From Solimonas sp. (lineage in GTDB: Bacteria > Pseudomonadota > Gammaproteobacteria > Nevskiales > Nevskiaceae): 52,814 nt of DNA. Numbering within the stretch: the stretch's first letter is position 1; every line of letters begins with the position of its first letter. Below are positions 35,300 through 44,096 of this stretch, piece after piece. The notes beneath the pieces were generated by a model. The model was not told where the DNA came from, did not search any database, and worked only from the letters and a program-made list of their open reading frames with translations. The stretch covers positions 1 to 52,814 of the forward strand of contig JASBRP010000052.1 in the NCBI GenBank assembly GCA_030149365.1. Reading direction: 5' to 3'. A program made the translations under genes and the position numbers.

Positions 35300-37117
35300 T
35301 TACTCAAAGACGAAGCTCTCGACCGGCAGCCGTAGCATGGACTTGCTGGGCTTGGTCATCGAGTGGGCGTGGCCCTTGGCGCGCGGCAGGATGTGGTCGA
35401 AGTAGAACTTCGCCGTGGCGATCTTGGCCTTGTAGAACGCCGGCTCCTCGCTGCCGCCCTTGGCCAGCTTGTCGCTGGCCACCGCGGCCTGCAGGGCCCA
35501 GAAGTAGGCCATGGTCACGTAGCCCGAGTACATCAGGAAGTGGTGGCTGGCGGAGCTGACCACTTCACGGTCCTTGCGGGCCATCAGCATGACGCGCATG
35601 GTCAGCACGTTCCACTCGGCGGCGTACTTGGCCAGGGTGGTGGCGAAGTTGCGCAGGCGGGCGTCGCGCAGGTTGTCCACGGCGAACTTGGCGATCTGGC
35701 CGGTGAACTCGCGCACGGCCTTGCCGCGGGTCTGCAGCAGCACCTTGCGGCCCAGCAGGTCCAGGGCCTGGATGCCGGTGGTGCCTTCGTACAGCGTGGA
35801 GATGCGCGCGTCGCGGGCGATCTGCTCCATGCCGTGTTCCTTGATGTAGCCGTGGCCGCCGAACACCTGGATGCCCTGGTTGGCCGCTTCCAGGCCCATC
35901 TCGGTCAGGAAGCCCTTGAGGATCGGGGTGAAGAAGCCAAGCTTGTCGTCCCACTCCTCGTACTTGGCCTGGTCGTTCTCGATGATGCCGTTGGTCATGT
36001 GGTCCGCCAGCTGCGCGGCGAAGTAGATCATCGCGCGGCCGCCTTCGGCGAAGCACTTCTGCGTCAGCAGCATGCGGCGCACGTCGGCGTGGTGGATCAG
36101 CGCGTCGGCGACCTTGTCCGGCTCCTGCTTGCCGCGCAGGGCGCGCATCGAGCGGCGGTCCTTGGCGTAGGCCAGGGCGCCCTGGAAGGAGGCTTCGGCG
36201 TGGGCGATGCCCTGCACGGCGGTGCCGATGCGGGCGGTGTTCATGAAGGTGAACATCGCCTCCAGGCCCTTGTTGGGCTTGGCGATCATGAAGCCGGTGG
36301 ACTGCTCGAAGTTGATCACGGCCGTGGCGGAGGCCTTGATGCCCATCTTGTGCTCGATGGCGCTGCAGACCACGTTGTTGTGCTCGCCGATGCTGCCGTC
36401 GGCGTTGACGTTCATCTTGGGCACGATGAACAGCGAGATGCCCTTGGTGCCCGGAGGCGCGTCCGGCAGGCGCGCCAGCACGATGTGGATGATGTTCTCG
36501 GTCAGGTCATGCTCGCCGGCGGAGATGAAGATCTTGGTGCCGGTGATCTTGTAGCTGCCGTCGAGCTGCGGCTCGGCCTTGGTCTTGACCTGGCCCAGGT
36601 CGGTGCCGCACTGCGGCTCGGTCAGGCACATGGTGCCGGTCCAGCGGCCTTCGGTCAGCGGCGGCATGTAGATCGCCTTCAGCTCCTCGGAGGCGTGCTG
36701 CATGACGGTGTTCATGGCGCCCAGCGAAAGGCCGGGGTACATGGTGAACGACCAGTTGGCCGTGCCCATCATCTCGGACTTGAGCAGGCCCAGGGACATC
36801 GGCATGCCCTGGCCGCCGTACTCGGTGGGGTGCGACAGACCCTGCCAGCCGCCCTGCACGAACTGCTCGTAGGCCTCCTTGAAGCCCTTGGGCGTGGTGA
36901 CCTTGCCGTTCTCGAAGTGGCAGCCTTCCAGGTCGCCGGAGAGATTCAGCGGAGCCAGCACTTCCTCGCAGAACTTGGCGGCTTCGCCGAGGATCGCCTC
37001 GCAGGTGTCCGGGTCCGCGTCCTTGCCGTTGGAAAGGCCGGCGTAGTGAGCGGGGTAGTCGAACACCTCGTTCATCAGGAAGCGCATGTCGCGCAGCGGA
37101 GCTTTGTAGGCGGGCAT
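35300..37117 (-). CDS. Acyl-CoA dehydrogenase, long (about 600 residue) type
   Basis: A FAD enzyme of 605 residues that makes the alpha-beta double bond in acyl-CoA. This longer class includes enzymes named DmdC/methylmercaptopropionyl-CoA dehydrogenase and has an extra C-terminal domain. Seen are TGTMCLTEPQCGTDLGQVKT (FAD site), GTKIFISAGEHDLTENIIHI, QVFGGHGYIKEHGMEQIARD and the catalytic-glutamate region RISTLYEGTTGIQALDLLGR. The chain specificity cannot be read. It is probably used in fatty-acid or related acid breakdown. A palindrome at 37187-37205 could be an operator for it. Its terminator lies at 35190-35219. Confidence 0.9.
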   Translation of the reverse strand: MPAYKAPLRDMRFLMNEVFDYPAHYAGLSNGKDADPDTCEAILGEAAKFCEEVLAPLNLSGDLEGCHFENGKVTTPKGFKEAYEQFVQGGWQGLSHPTEYGGQGMPMSLGLLKSEMMGTANWSFTMYPGLSLGAMNTVMQHASEELKAIYMPPLTEGRWTGTMCLTEPQCGTDLGQVKTKAEPQLDGSYKITGTKIFISAGEHDLTENIIHIVLARLPDAPPGTKGISLFIVPKMNVNADGSIGEHNNVVCSAIEHKMGIKASATAVINFEQSTGFMIAKPNKGLEAMFTFMNTARIGTAVQGIAHAEASFQGALAYAKDRRSMRALRGKQEPDKVADALIHHADVRRMLLTQKCFAEGGRAMIYFAAQLADHMTNGIIENDQAKYEEWDDKLGFFTPILKGFLTEMGLEAANQGIQVFGGHGYIKEHGMEQIARDARISTLYEGTTGIQALDLLGRKVLLQTRGKAVREFTGQIAKFAVDNLRDARLRNFATTLAKYAAEWNVLTMRVMLMARKDREVVSSASHHFLMYSGYVTMAYFWALQAAVASDKLAKGGSEEPAFYKAKIATAKFYFDHILPRAKGHAHSMTKPSKSMLRLPVESFVFE

Positions 37118-37186
37118 TGCAGGTCACCGGGCTAAATAAGTGGGCGTATTCTGAACACCCATTGACCCCAGAGACATTGGCCGCAG

Positions 37187-37205
37187 GAACAGTAAACGAC
37201 TGTTC
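37187..37205. promoter_or_regulatory. Palindromic operator candidate upstream of the acyl-CoA dehydrogenase
   Basis: GAACAGT (37187-37193) and ACTGTTC (37199-37205) are perfect inverted 7-mers with a 5-nt spacer. They lie about 70 nt before the dehydrogenase start and overlap the LysR stop codon. The form suits a dimeric TetR- or FadR-like repressor, but the regulator is unknown. Confidence 0.5.
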
Positions 37206-38091
37206 AGGGGGCCATACGGCGCCGTATGTCGGATTCAAGACAGCCCAGCAGGGCCATGCCGGCGCCGGACAGCGTGCGGCGCTCGTGCCAGACCGCGCCC
37301 AGCTCGCGGTGCAGGGCCAGTTGTGGGATCGGTAGCTGGCGGATGCTGCCGTCGATCATGGAGTCCGGCAGCACGCTCCAGCCCAGGCCGATGCCCACCA
37401 GCATCTTGAGGGTCTCCAGGTAGTTGGTGGCCAGGCGGATGCGCGGCACCAGGCCGTGCTCCTGCAGGGCGCGGGTGACGATGCGGTGGGTGTAGGTGGC
37501 CTCGTCCGGCAGCACGGCCGGGTGGCCGGCGAGGTCTTCCAGCCGCGCACGGGGCTTTTCCAGCAGGGGGTGGCCGGGGGCGACGACCACGGACAGGGGG
37601 TCGTCCCAGACGGAGCGCTGCTGCAGTTGCAGCAGGGGCTGGGTGGGCAGGGTGACGATGCCCAGCTCCAGCTTGCCGGCCAGCACGGCCTGGCAGGCGA
37701 CCTCGGAGTCCATGAAATGGATGTCCAGGTCCACGTCCGGGTACTGCTGGGTGAAGGCGCGCAGCACCGGCGGCAGGCGGTGCAGGCCGATGTGGTGGCT
37801 GGTGCCGATGGACAGGCGCCCGGCCACCTTCTCGTGCAGGTGGGACAGCGCACGCCGTCCATCTTCAAGGTCTTGCAGCACTTTCTTCGCGTAAGGCAGC
37901 AGGGTCCGGCCGGCGTCGGTCAGGGTCACCTGGCGGCCGACGCGGTCGAGCAGGGGCTGGCCGACCTGTTCCTCCAGGGCGGTGATGCGTTTGCTGACCG
38001 CGGGCTGGGACAGGTGCAGGGACTCGGCTGCCTGGGTGAAGGAGCCGGACTCGGCTACGGCGATGAAGGTGACCAGGTTCTGGGTTTCCAT
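37204..38091 (-). CDS. LysR-type transcriptional regulator
   Basis: A 295-residue LTTR. The N-terminal helix-turn-helix is METQNLVTFIAVAESGSFTQ then AAESLHLSQPAVSKRITALE, and the effector domain runs from about 90 (GRLSIGTSHHIGLHRLPPVL). It is divergent from leuC, separated by 116 nt. In Pseudomonas a LysR gene stands in the same place, so control of the leu genes is plausible, but no published target is claimed here. A T-N11-A palindrome at 38096-38110 next to its own start fits autoregulation. Confidence 0.9.
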   Translation of the reverse strand: METQNLVTFIAVAESGSFTQAAESLHLSQPAVSKRITALEEQVGQPLLDRVGRQVTLTDAGRTLLPYAKKVLQDLEDGRRALSHLHEKVAGRLSIGTSHHIGLHRLPPVLRAFTQQYPDVDLDIHFMDSEVACQAVLAGKLELGIVTLPTQPLLQLQQRSVWDDPLSVVVAPGHPLLEKPRARLEDLAGHPAVLPDEATYTHRIVTRALQEHGLVPRIRLATNYLETLKMLVGIGLGWSVLPDSMIDGSIRQLPIPQLALHRELGAVWHERRTLSGAGMALLGCLESDIRRRMAP

Positions 38092-38095
38092 ATGA

Positions 38096-38110
38096 ATTCC
38101 TGTCTGGAAT
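38096..38110. promoter_or_regulatory. LysR-box candidate (T-N11-A)
   Basis: ATTCC-TGTCT-GGAAT is a perfect 5-bp inverted repeat containing T-N11-A, the core of LysR-type operators. It lies 5 nt upstream of the LysR start, in the shared region with leuC. Confidence 0.55.
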
Positions 38111-38131
38111 GGACCTGATAAAAACGATTCA

Positions 38132-38165
38132 TTGGAGTTATTGATAGCGCATTTCTACAATGCGC
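38132..38165 (+). promoter_or_regulatory. Promoter of leuC with palindromic -10 region
   Basis: TTGGAG (38132-38137) and TACAAT (38156-38161) are 18 nt apart. The -10 overlaps the perfect palindrome GCGCATT-TCTAC-AATGCGC (38147-38165). It lies about 47 nt before the leuC start. Confidence 0.6.
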
Positions 38166-38207
38166 GCCATTCGCAAGACCAAGCATCAGGATTAACGAGG
38201 TCCAGCC

Positions 38208-39611
38208 ATGGCAAAGACTCTGTACGACAAGATCTGGGACGCCCACGTGGTCGCCGACAACGGTGACGGCTCGGCGCTGATCTACATCGATCGCCACCTG
38301 GTGCATGAAGTCACCAGCCCCCAGGCCTTCGACGGCCTGCGCATGAACGGCCGCAAGCCCTGGCGCCTGAACGCGAACCTGGCGGTGGCCGACCACAACG
38401 TGCCGACCACGCCGGACCGCGTGCAGGGCATCAAGGACCCGATCTCCCGCGCCCAGGTCGATGCGCTGGACGCCAACTGCGCCGAGTACGGCATCACCGA
38501 ATTCCGCATGAACGACCACCGCCAGGGCATCGTTCACGTGGTGGGACCGGAACAGGGCGCGACCCTGCCGGGTATGACCGTGGTCTGCGGTGACTCGCAC
38601 ACCTCCACGCACGGTGCCTTCGGCGCGTTGGCCTTCGGCATCGGCACCTCCGAGGTCGAGCACACGCTGGCCACGCAGACCCTGGTGCTGAAGAAGGCCA
38701 GGACCATGCTGATCCGCGTCAACGGTCATGTCGGCCCCGGCGTGACGGCCAAGGACATCACGCTGGCGATCATCGGCCGCATCGGCACCGCCGGCGGCAC
38801 CGGCTATGTCGTGGAGTACGCCGGCGAGGCGATCCAGGACCTGTCGATGGAAGGCCGCATGACCCTGTGCAACATGGCCATCGAGGGCGGCGCACGCGCC
38901 GGCCTGGTGGCGGTGGACGACAAGACCATCGCCTACGCCAAGGGCCGCCCCTACTCGCCGAAGCCCGAGCAGTGGGAGGCGGCCGTGGCCAACTGGAAGC
39001 AGCTGCACAGCGACCCGGGCGCCACGTTCGACGCCGTGGTGGAGCTGGATGCCAAGGACATCGAGCCGCAGGTCACCTGGGGCACCTCGCCCGAGATGGT
39101 GGGCCCGGTCTCGGCGCGCGTGCCCGATCCGGCGCAGGAAGCCGATCCGGTGAAGCGCAATGGCATGGAGAAGGCACTGGCCTACATGGGCCTGGATGCC
39201 AACACGCCGATCCAGCAGATCAACATCGACAAGGTGTTCATCGGCTCCTGCACCAACTCGCGCATCGAGGACCTGCGTGCTGCCGCGGCGGTGGTGAAGG
39301 GCAAGCGCAAGGCCGCGAACGTGAAGCTGGCGATGGTGGTGCCCGGCTCGGGCCTGGTGAAGTCGCAGGCCGAGAGCGAAGGCCTGGACAAGGTCTTCCT
39401 GGAAGCCGGCTTCGAATGGCGCGAGCCGGGCTGTTCGATGTGCCTGGCGATGAACTCCGACCGGCTGGAGCCGGGCGAGCGCTGCGCCTCGACCAGCAAC
39501 CGCAACTTCGAAAGCCGGCAGGGGCAGGGTGGCCGTACCCACCTGGTGAGCCCGGCGATGGCGGCGGCGGCGGGTATCGCCGGCCACTTCGTCGACGTGC
39601 GCGCGCTGTAA
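38208..39611 (+). CDS. leuC: 3-isopropylmalate dehydratase large subunit
   Basis: With LeuD it isomerises 2- to 3-isopropylmalate in leucine synthesis. The 467-residue protein has the aconitase-fold start [13 protein letters not shown] and the [20 protein letters not shown] substrate motif. The 4Fe-4S cysteines are in [13 protein letters not shown] and in CSMCLAMN. Start ATG 38208 is preceded by AACGAGGTCCAGCC. A GNAT gene, not leuD, follows after 16 nt. Confidence 0.97.
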   Translation: MAKTLYDKIWDAHVVADNGDGSALIYIDRHLVHEVTSPQAFDGLRMNGRKPWRLNANLAVADHNVPTTPDRVQGIKDPISRAQVDALDANCAEYGITEFRMNDHRQGIVHVVGPEQGATLPGMTVVCGDSHTSTHGAFGALAFGIGTSEVEHTLATQTLVLKKARTMLIRVNGHVGPGVTAKDITLAIIGRIGTAGGTGYVVEYAGEAIQDLSMEGRMTLCNMAIEGGARAGLVAVDDKTIAYAKGRPYSPKPEQWEAAVANWKQLHSDPGATFDAVVELDAKDIEPQVTWGTSPEMVGPVSARVPDPAQEADPVKRNGMEKALAYMGLDANTPIQQINIDKVFIGSCTNSRIEDLRAAAAVVKGKRKAANVKLAMVVPGSGLVKSQAESEGLDKVFLEAGFEWREPGCSMCLAMNSDRLEPGERCASTSNRNFESRQGQGGRTHLVSPAMAAAAGIAGHFVDVRAL

Positions 39612-39627
39612 GGTCAGGGGCCGAACG

Positions 39628-40245
39628 ATGAGCCTGGAATTCCGGCCGGCGCGAGCGGAGGACGCGGATGCCGCGGCGCCGCTGGTGTACAGCGCCGGTC
39701 CAGAGGCCTTCGACTACATGTTCCGCGCCGGTGGGCGCGAAGCGCTGGATTTCCTGCGCCATGCCTTCCGGCAGGGCGGCGGCTTCCAGGGCTACCGCAA
39801 CCACTGGGTGGCGGAGCGCGACGGCGTGGTGGTGGGTGTGGGCGCTTTCTACGGCCAGCGCATGGAAGGCCGGCTGACGCTGGGGCTGATGCGGCAGGTG
39901 CTGTCGTTCTACACGCCCTGGGCGGCGTTCGGCGTGATCCGCCGTGGCCTGGAGCTGGCGCCGATGATGAAGCCGCTGACGCCGGACATGCTGTATGTGG
40001 CGAACTTCGGCGTGGCGCCGGAGTGCCGTGGCCAGGGCATCGGCGCGCGGATGCTGAATTTCAAGATGGCCGAGGCGCGCAACAGCGGCTACGCCATCTA
40101 TGCACTGGACGTGGCGGTGACCAACCCGCGCGCCCAGAAGCTGTACGAGGGAATCGGATTCAGGTTCGTGCGCGAGCGCCGCTTCCGCGGCGACCGGGCA
40201 CGGGCACCGGTGCCGGATTGCCGGCGCCTGGAAATGAAGTTGTAA
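39628..40245 (+). CDS. GNAT-family N-acetyltransferase inside the leu operon
   Basis: A 205-residue GCN5-related acetyltransferase. The acetyl-CoA loop is [20 protein letters not shown] (R/Q-G-x-G type), followed by [20 protein letters not shown], the usual C-terminal strand-turn-helix. The substrate (small molecule or protein N-terminus) is unknown. The gene lies 16 nt after leuC and 11 nt before leuD in the same direction, so it is almost surely co-transcribed. In Pseudomonas another kind of gene (a methyltransferase) occupies the leu cluster (recalled), so the intruder varies among species. Confidence 0.85.
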   Translation: MSLEFRPARAEDADAAAPLVYSAGPEAFDYMFRAGGREALDFLRHAFRQGGGFQGYRNHWVAERDGVVVGVGAFYGQRMEGRLTLGLMRQVLSFYTPWAAFGVIRRGLELAPMMKPLTPDMLYVANFGVAPECRGQGIGARMLNFKMAEARNSGYAIYALDVAVTNPRAQKLYEGIGFRFVRERRFRGDRARAPVPDCRRLEMKL

Positions 40246-40256
40246 GGAAGAAAGAC

Positions 40257-40895
40257 ATGAAGGCATTCACGCAGGTCACCTCGCACGTCATGCCGTTGGA
40301 CCGTCCCAACGTGGACACCGACGCGATCATTCCCAAGCAGTACCTGAAGTCGATCCGGCGCACGGGCTTCGGCCCGTTCCTGTTCGACGACTGGCGCTAC
40401 CTGGACCCGGGCACGCTGGAAGTAGACCCGGCGACGCGCCGCCCGAACCCGGAGTTCGTGCTCAACGATGCCCGGCATGCCGGCGCGCAGGTGCTGATCG
40501 CGCGCGACAACTTCGGCTGCGGGTCTTCGCGCGAGCATGCGGTGTGGGCGCTGGACGACTATGGCTTCCGCGCCGTGATCGCGCCGAGCTTCGCCGACAT
40601 CTTCTTCTCCAACTGCTTCAAGAACGGCGTGCTGCCGGTGACGCTGCAGGCCGATGAAGTGCAGGCGGTCTTCGAGATTGTGAATGCGGATGCGGCGGCC
40701 AAGATCGTGATCGACCTGCCGGCGCAGGAAGTGCGCCTGCCGGACGGCCGCGTGTTCAAGTTCCAGATCAACCCGCACCACAAGCACAACATGGTCAACG
40801 GCCTGGACGAGATCGGGCTGACGCTGCAGCAGGGCGACGCGATCAAGGCCTACGAGGCCAAGCGCCGCGCCGAAGCGCCCTGGCTGTTTAACTGA
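40257..40895 (+). CDS. leuD: 3-isopropylmalate dehydratase small subunit
   Basis: The swivelling partner domain of LeuC. The ATG at 40257 follows AAGGA (40244-40248) by 8 nt and gives 212 residues. Motifs are [58 protein letters not shown] and the [19 protein letters not shown] tail. All substrate-recognition segments are intact. It ends at a GGGAAT-type element that separates it from leuB. Confidence 0.97.
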   Translation: MKAFTQVTSHVMPLDRPNVDTDAIIPKQYLKSIRRTGFGPFLFDDWRYLDPGTLEVDPATRRPNPEFVLNDARHAGAQVLIARDNFGCGSSREHAVWALDDYGFRAVIAPSFADIFFSNCFKNGVLPVTLQADEVQAVFEIVNADAAAKIVIDLPAQEVRLPDGRVFKFQINPHHKHNMVNGLDEIGLTLQQGDAIKAYEAKRRAEAPWLFN

Positions 40896-40980
40896 AAAGA
40901 CGGGAATGGGGAATCGGGAATCGTCAAAGACGCTTCCATTCCCGCTTCTACGATTCCCGATTCCCCATTCCCGATTCCCG
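40896..40980. repeat. GGGAAT-type inverted repeat element, copy 2
   Basis: Left arm: AAAAGACGGGAATGGGGAAT then CGGGAATCGTC (40896-40926). Right arm: ACGATTCCCGATTCCCCATT then CCCGATTCCCG (40950-40980). It starts directly after the leuD stop, as copy 1 starts one base after the serC stop. Confidence 0.8.
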
Positions 40981-40991
40981 TTGCGAATAAA

Positions 40992-42068
40992 ATGAGCAAA
41001 AAAATCCTGATTCTCCCCGGCGACTACATCGGCACCGAGATCATGGCCGAGGCCGTGAAGGTGCTGGAACTGCTGAAGGCCGAGGGCGAGCAGATCGAGT
41101 GGTCCTTTGGCCATCTCGGCGGCGCGGCCTATGACGCCGAGGGCCATCCGTATCCGCCGTCCACGCAGAAGGCGGCCCGCGAGGCCGATGCCATCCTGAT
41201 GGGCGCCGTCGGCGGTCCGAAGTACGACAGCCTGCCGCGCGCCGTGCGCCCGGAGCAGGGCATCCTGGGCATCCGCAAGGACCTGGGCCTGTTCGCCAAC
41301 CTGCGTCCGGCGCTGGCCTACGAGGAACTGGCGGCGGCGTCCTCGTTCAAGCCCGAGGTCATCGCGGGCCTGGACCTGCTGATCCTGCGCGAGCTGACCG
41401 GTGACATCTACTTCGGCCAGCCGCGCGGCCGCCGGCAGAATGCCGAGGGCGCCGAGGAAGGCTACGACACCATGCACTACAGCCGTCCGGAGGTGGAGCG
41501 CATCGCGCATGTCGCCTTCCAGGCGGCGCAGAAGCGCAACAAGCGCCTCTGCTCGGTGGACAAGGAGAACGTGCTGGAGACCTCGCGCCTGTGGCGCGAG
41601 GTGGTGATCGAGGTGGGCAAGCAGTACCCGGACGTGGCGCTGAGTCACATGTACGTGGACAACGCCGCGATGCAGCTGGTGAAGAACCCAAAGCAGTTCG
41701 ACGTGATCGTCACCGGCAACATCTTCGGCGACATCCTGTCGGACGAGGCCTCGATGCTGGCCGGCTCCATCGGCATGCTGCCTTCGGCCTCGCTGGACGT
41801 GAACAACAAGGGCCTGTACGAACCGATCCACGGCAGCGCGCCGGACATCGCCGGGCAGGGCAAGGCCAATCCGCTGGCGACGATCCTGTCGGTGGGCATG
41901 ATGTTCCGCTACACCTTCAACCGTGCCGACCTGGCCGACCGCATCGACGTGGCGGTAAAAAGGGTGTTGCGCGAAGGCAAGCGGACGGGTGATATCGCGC
42001 AGCCGGGCGAGAAGATTCTCGGCACCCAGGAAATGGGCGATGCGGTGGTGGCGGCGCTGAAGAAGTAA
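40992..42068 (+). CDS. leuB: 3-isopropylmalate dehydrogenase
   Basis: NAD-dependent oxidative decarboxylation of 3-isopropylmalate. The 358 residues show [20 protein letters not shown] and [20 protein letters not shown]. The [15 protein letters not shown] substrate site, [33 protein letters not shown] and [20 protein letters not shown] follow. The glycine-rich GDGIG of the N-terminus is GDYIG here. The ATG at 40992 lies 11 nt after the repeat element. Confidence 0.97.
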   Translation: MSKKILILPGDYIGTEIMAEAVKVLELLKAEGEQIEWSFGHLGGAAYDAEGHPYPPSTQKAAREADAILMGAVGGPKYDSLPRAVRPEQGILGIRKDLGLFANLRPALAYEELAAASSFKPEVIAGLDLLILRELTGDIYFGQPRGRRQNAEGAEEGYDTMHYSRPEVERIAHVAFQAAQKRNKRLCSVDKENVLETSRLWREVVIEVGKQYPDVALSHMYVDNAAMQLVKNPKQFDVIVTGNIFGDILSDEASMLAGSIGMLPSASLDVNNKGLYEPIHGSAPDIAGQGKANPLATILSVGMMFRYTFNRADLADRIDVAVKRVLREGKRTGDIAQPGEKILGTQEMGDAVVAALKK

Positions 42069-42135
42069 GCCAACAGGAAAACCAGGTTGAGAGGTTCTGC
42101 AGGGCTCGCAAGAGTTACAGAACCCTCTCTCCCGA

Positions 42136-42161
42136 CCTCTCTCCCGCAAGCGGGCGAGAGG
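42136..42161. repeat. Short CCCTCTCCC-type hairpin between leuB and asd
   Basis: CCTCTCTCCCGC (42136-42147) and GCGGGCGAGAGG (42150-42161) form a stem with one mismatch and a 2-nt loop. A larger structure is possible, since GAGAGGTTCTG near 42090 mirrors CAGAACCCTCTC near 42118. It is related to the element at 1728. Confidence 0.55.
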
Positions 42162-42185
42162 AGACAAGATCAGAAGGAACGTGAG

Positions 42186-43298
42186 ATGAAGAAGCTGGGT
42201 ATGGTGGGTTGGCGCGGCATGGTCGGCTCGGTGCTGATGCAGCGCATGCAGGAAGAGAACGACTTCGCGCTGGTGGAGACGCATTTCTTCAGCACCTCGA
42301 GCGCCGGCGGTCCCGGCCCGAAGGTGGGTGGCAAGGACACTCCGCCGCTGAAGGATGCCAACAGCATCGACGCGCTCAAGGCGATGGACGTGATCATCAC
42401 CTGCCAGGGCGGTGACTACACCAATGACATCTACCCGAAGTTGCGCGCCAGCGGCTGGGACGGCTACTGGATCGACGCGGCCTCGGCGCTGCGCATGAAG
42501 GACGACGCGGTCATCATCCTGGACCCGGTGAACCGCGGCGTGATCGACACGGCGCTGGTCAAGGGCGTGAAGAACTACATCGGCGGCAACTGCACCAACA
42601 GCATCCTGCTGATGGGCGTGGGCGGCCTGTTCCGCGAGGGGCTGGTGGACTGGGTCAGCTCCATGACCTACCAGGCGGCCTCCGGCGGTGGTGCCAACCA
42701 CATGCGCGAGCTGCTCAAGGGCATGGGCGTGATCAACGCCGCGGTGTCGGACGAGCTGGCGACCCCGTCGTCGGCGATCCTCGACATCGACCGCAAGGTG
42801 GCGCAGTCGATCCGCAGTGACGTGCCGACCGAGTTCTTCGGCGCGCCGCTGGCTGGCGGCCTGATCCCCTGGATCGATTCGCAGCTCGAGAACGGCCAGT
42901 CCAAGGAAGAGTGGAAGGGCCAGGCCGAGGTCAACAAGATCCTGGGCAATGCCCAGCCGATCCCGGTGGACGGTCTCTGCGTGCGTATCGGCGCCATGCG
43001 CTGCCACAGCCTGGCGCTGACCCTGAAGCTCAAGCGTGACCTGCCGCTGGCCGAGATCGAATCGATCATCAAGAGCGGCAATGACTGGGTGAAGTGGGTG
43101 CCGAACGACAAGCCGGTTACCGTGAAGGAGCTGACCCCGGCTTCGATCACCGGTGGCCTGAAGGTGGGCGTGGGCCGCGTGCGCAAGCTCAACCTCGGCC
43201 CCGAGTACGTGTCGGCCTTCGTCATCGGCGACCAGCTGCTGTGGGGCGCCGCGGAGCCGCTGCGCCGCATGCTGCGCATCGTGCTCGGCAAGCTCTGA
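42186..43298 (+). CDS. asd: Aspartate-semialdehyde dehydrogenase
   Basis: It reduces beta-aspartyl phosphate, the branch point to lysine/diaminopimelate, threonine and methionine. I use ATG 42186 ([20 protein letters not shown]), with AAGGAA 5 nt upstream. The 370 residues match the gammaproteobacterial Asd length (E. coli 367). The catalytic cysteine is C136 in [12 protein letters not shown] and the histidine is in [17 protein letters not shown]-like and SGGGANHM motifs are present. A strong terminator follows, ending the leu-asd unit. Confidence 0.97.
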   Translation: MKKLGMVGWRGMVGSVLMQRMQEENDFALVETHFFSTSSAGGPGPKVGGKDTPPLKDANSIDALKAMDVIITCQGGDYTNDIYPKLRASGWDGYWIDAASALRMKDDAVIILDPVNRGVIDTALVKGVKNYIGGNCTNSILLMGVGGLFREGLVDWVSSMTYQAASGGGANHMRELLKGMGVINAAVSDELATPSSAILDIDRKVAQSIRSDVPTEFFGAPLAGGLIPWIDSQLENGQSKEEWKGQAEVNKILGNAQPIPVDGLCVRIGAMRCHSLALTLKLKRDLPLAEIESIIKSGNDWVKWVPNDKPVTVKELTPASITGGLKVGVGRVRKLNLGPEYVSAFVIGDQLLWGAAEPLRRMLRIVLGKL

Positions 43299-43311
43299 GG
43301 TTAGTCGGATG

Positions 43312-43347
43312 AAAAGCCGCCGCCGGACTTCCGGCGGCGGCTTTTTT
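43312..43347 (+). terminator. Rho-independent terminator of asd
   Basis: AAAAGCCGCCGCCGG (43312-43326) and CCGGCGGCGGCTTTT (43331-43345) are perfect 15-nt arms with a 4-nt loop, running into TTTTTT. Confidence 0.93.
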
Positions 43348-43364
43348 GTTGCCTGACGGTGCGG

Positions 43365-43655
43365 ACAGGGCTGGAGGGCAAAGGTATCGCGGATGACGCG
43401 ATCAAACCGGTGGAAGGCCGCATAGGCAGCCTGTTGCACCTGCTCTTGGGCATCGGTGTCGAGTGCGAGCCCCTCCGGGGTCCACGAACTGCTTCCAGTG
43501 ACGTGCCGACGCCCAGGGTGAATCCCTCGGACACGAGCAGCCAGCCCAGTGCGGAGGCTAGGTCGCGAGCGTCATGCGCCGGGGGCTTCTGAGCGGGCAC
43601 GGCGGCGCCGGGATCGGCGAGGTGTGCGAGGGCGCCGGAACATGAGCATCGGCCT
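43365..43655 (-). pseudogene. Decayed heme oxygenase copy
   Basis: Minus-strand translations match the intact heme oxygenase at 46535-47137 in pieces lying in three different frames. ALAHLADPGAAVPAQ, then DARDLASALGWLLVSEGFTL, matches the intact ADLADLGASVPAQ and DTRDLASALGWLFVSEGSTL. A second frame gives RHWKQF (intact RHWRQF) and a third gives AAYAAFHRFDRVIRD (intact AARAAFRRFDTLLRE). About 30 residues between the first two pieces are missing and the N-terminal half is absent. The DNA is also visibly similar, for example near 43550 and 46800. It cannot encode a working enzyme. It fills most of the 497-nt gap after asd. Confidence 0.85.
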
Positions 43656-43795
43656 GTTCCGGAAGTCGTGAAGAGGGGTCGACGCTGCGGGCCGGCGGGC
43701 AGGGTGAGATCGTGCGCCGTGCTTGGTAGACTATGCATTCGTTGCCCAAGCCAATTCATGTAGCCAGGGCGCCCGCCCGATCTACAGGATTCAAG

Positions 43796-44086
43796 ATGGC
43801 GAAGGCGTTACCCTGGTTTCCGCTCGTGTCCCGCATCCTGGCTGCCGTTGCTGGCGGCTATGCCTTTGCCTGGGGCTTCACCTCGCTGGTGATTGCCTTG
43901 AGCTTGCAGCAGGGCGTCGATTACGACGAGGCGCGCAAGCTCGCCTACCTGCTGGCCTTCCTGGTGTACCTGGCGGTGTTCCTCTGGGCCTTCTCGGCGC
44001 AGAGCCTGCTGCGCGTGTGGCTGGTGCTGGGCGGCGGGGGCGCGGCGATGACGGCGGCGGCCTTGTGGCTGGTGCAGCCGACCTGA
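43796..44086 (+). CDS. DUF3649-type small membrane protein
   Basis: A 96-residue inner-membrane protein with three hydrophobic helices (about 9-30, 43-63, 69-91). ATG 43796 follows AGGA by 6 nt; an upstream ATG at 43733 would add non-conserved residues. The VSRILAAVAGGYAFAWGFTS start is typical of DUF3649, found in siderophore or iron-uptake operons with PepSY and DUF3325 proteins, both of which follow here. The exact role is unknown; likely a partner in reductive iron release. Confidence 0.75.
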   Translation: MAKALPWFPLVSRILAAVAGGYAFAWGFTSLVIALSLQQGVDYDEARKLAYLLAFLVYLAVFLWAFSAQSLLRVWLVLGGGGAAMTAAALWLVQPT

Positions 44087-44096
44087 GGACCCGATC

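Noticed and set aside
40098..43439. 1113-codon open frame on the minus strand
   Set aside because: It runs antisense through part of the GNAT gene, leuD, leuB and asd. Only its first residues are meaningful, since they lie in the decayed heme oxygenase copy; the rest is a composition artefact.
43301..43759. 152-codon minus-strand frame as an intact gene
   Set aside because: Only part of it resembles heme oxygenase; the matching region continues in two other frames, so it is a pseudogene fragment rather than a gene.
43733..43795. Upstream ATG extension of the DUF3649 protein
   Set aside because: The added 21 residues are not hydrophobic or family-like, and ATG 43796 has a good Shine-Dalgarno sequence. 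The earlier start was dropped.
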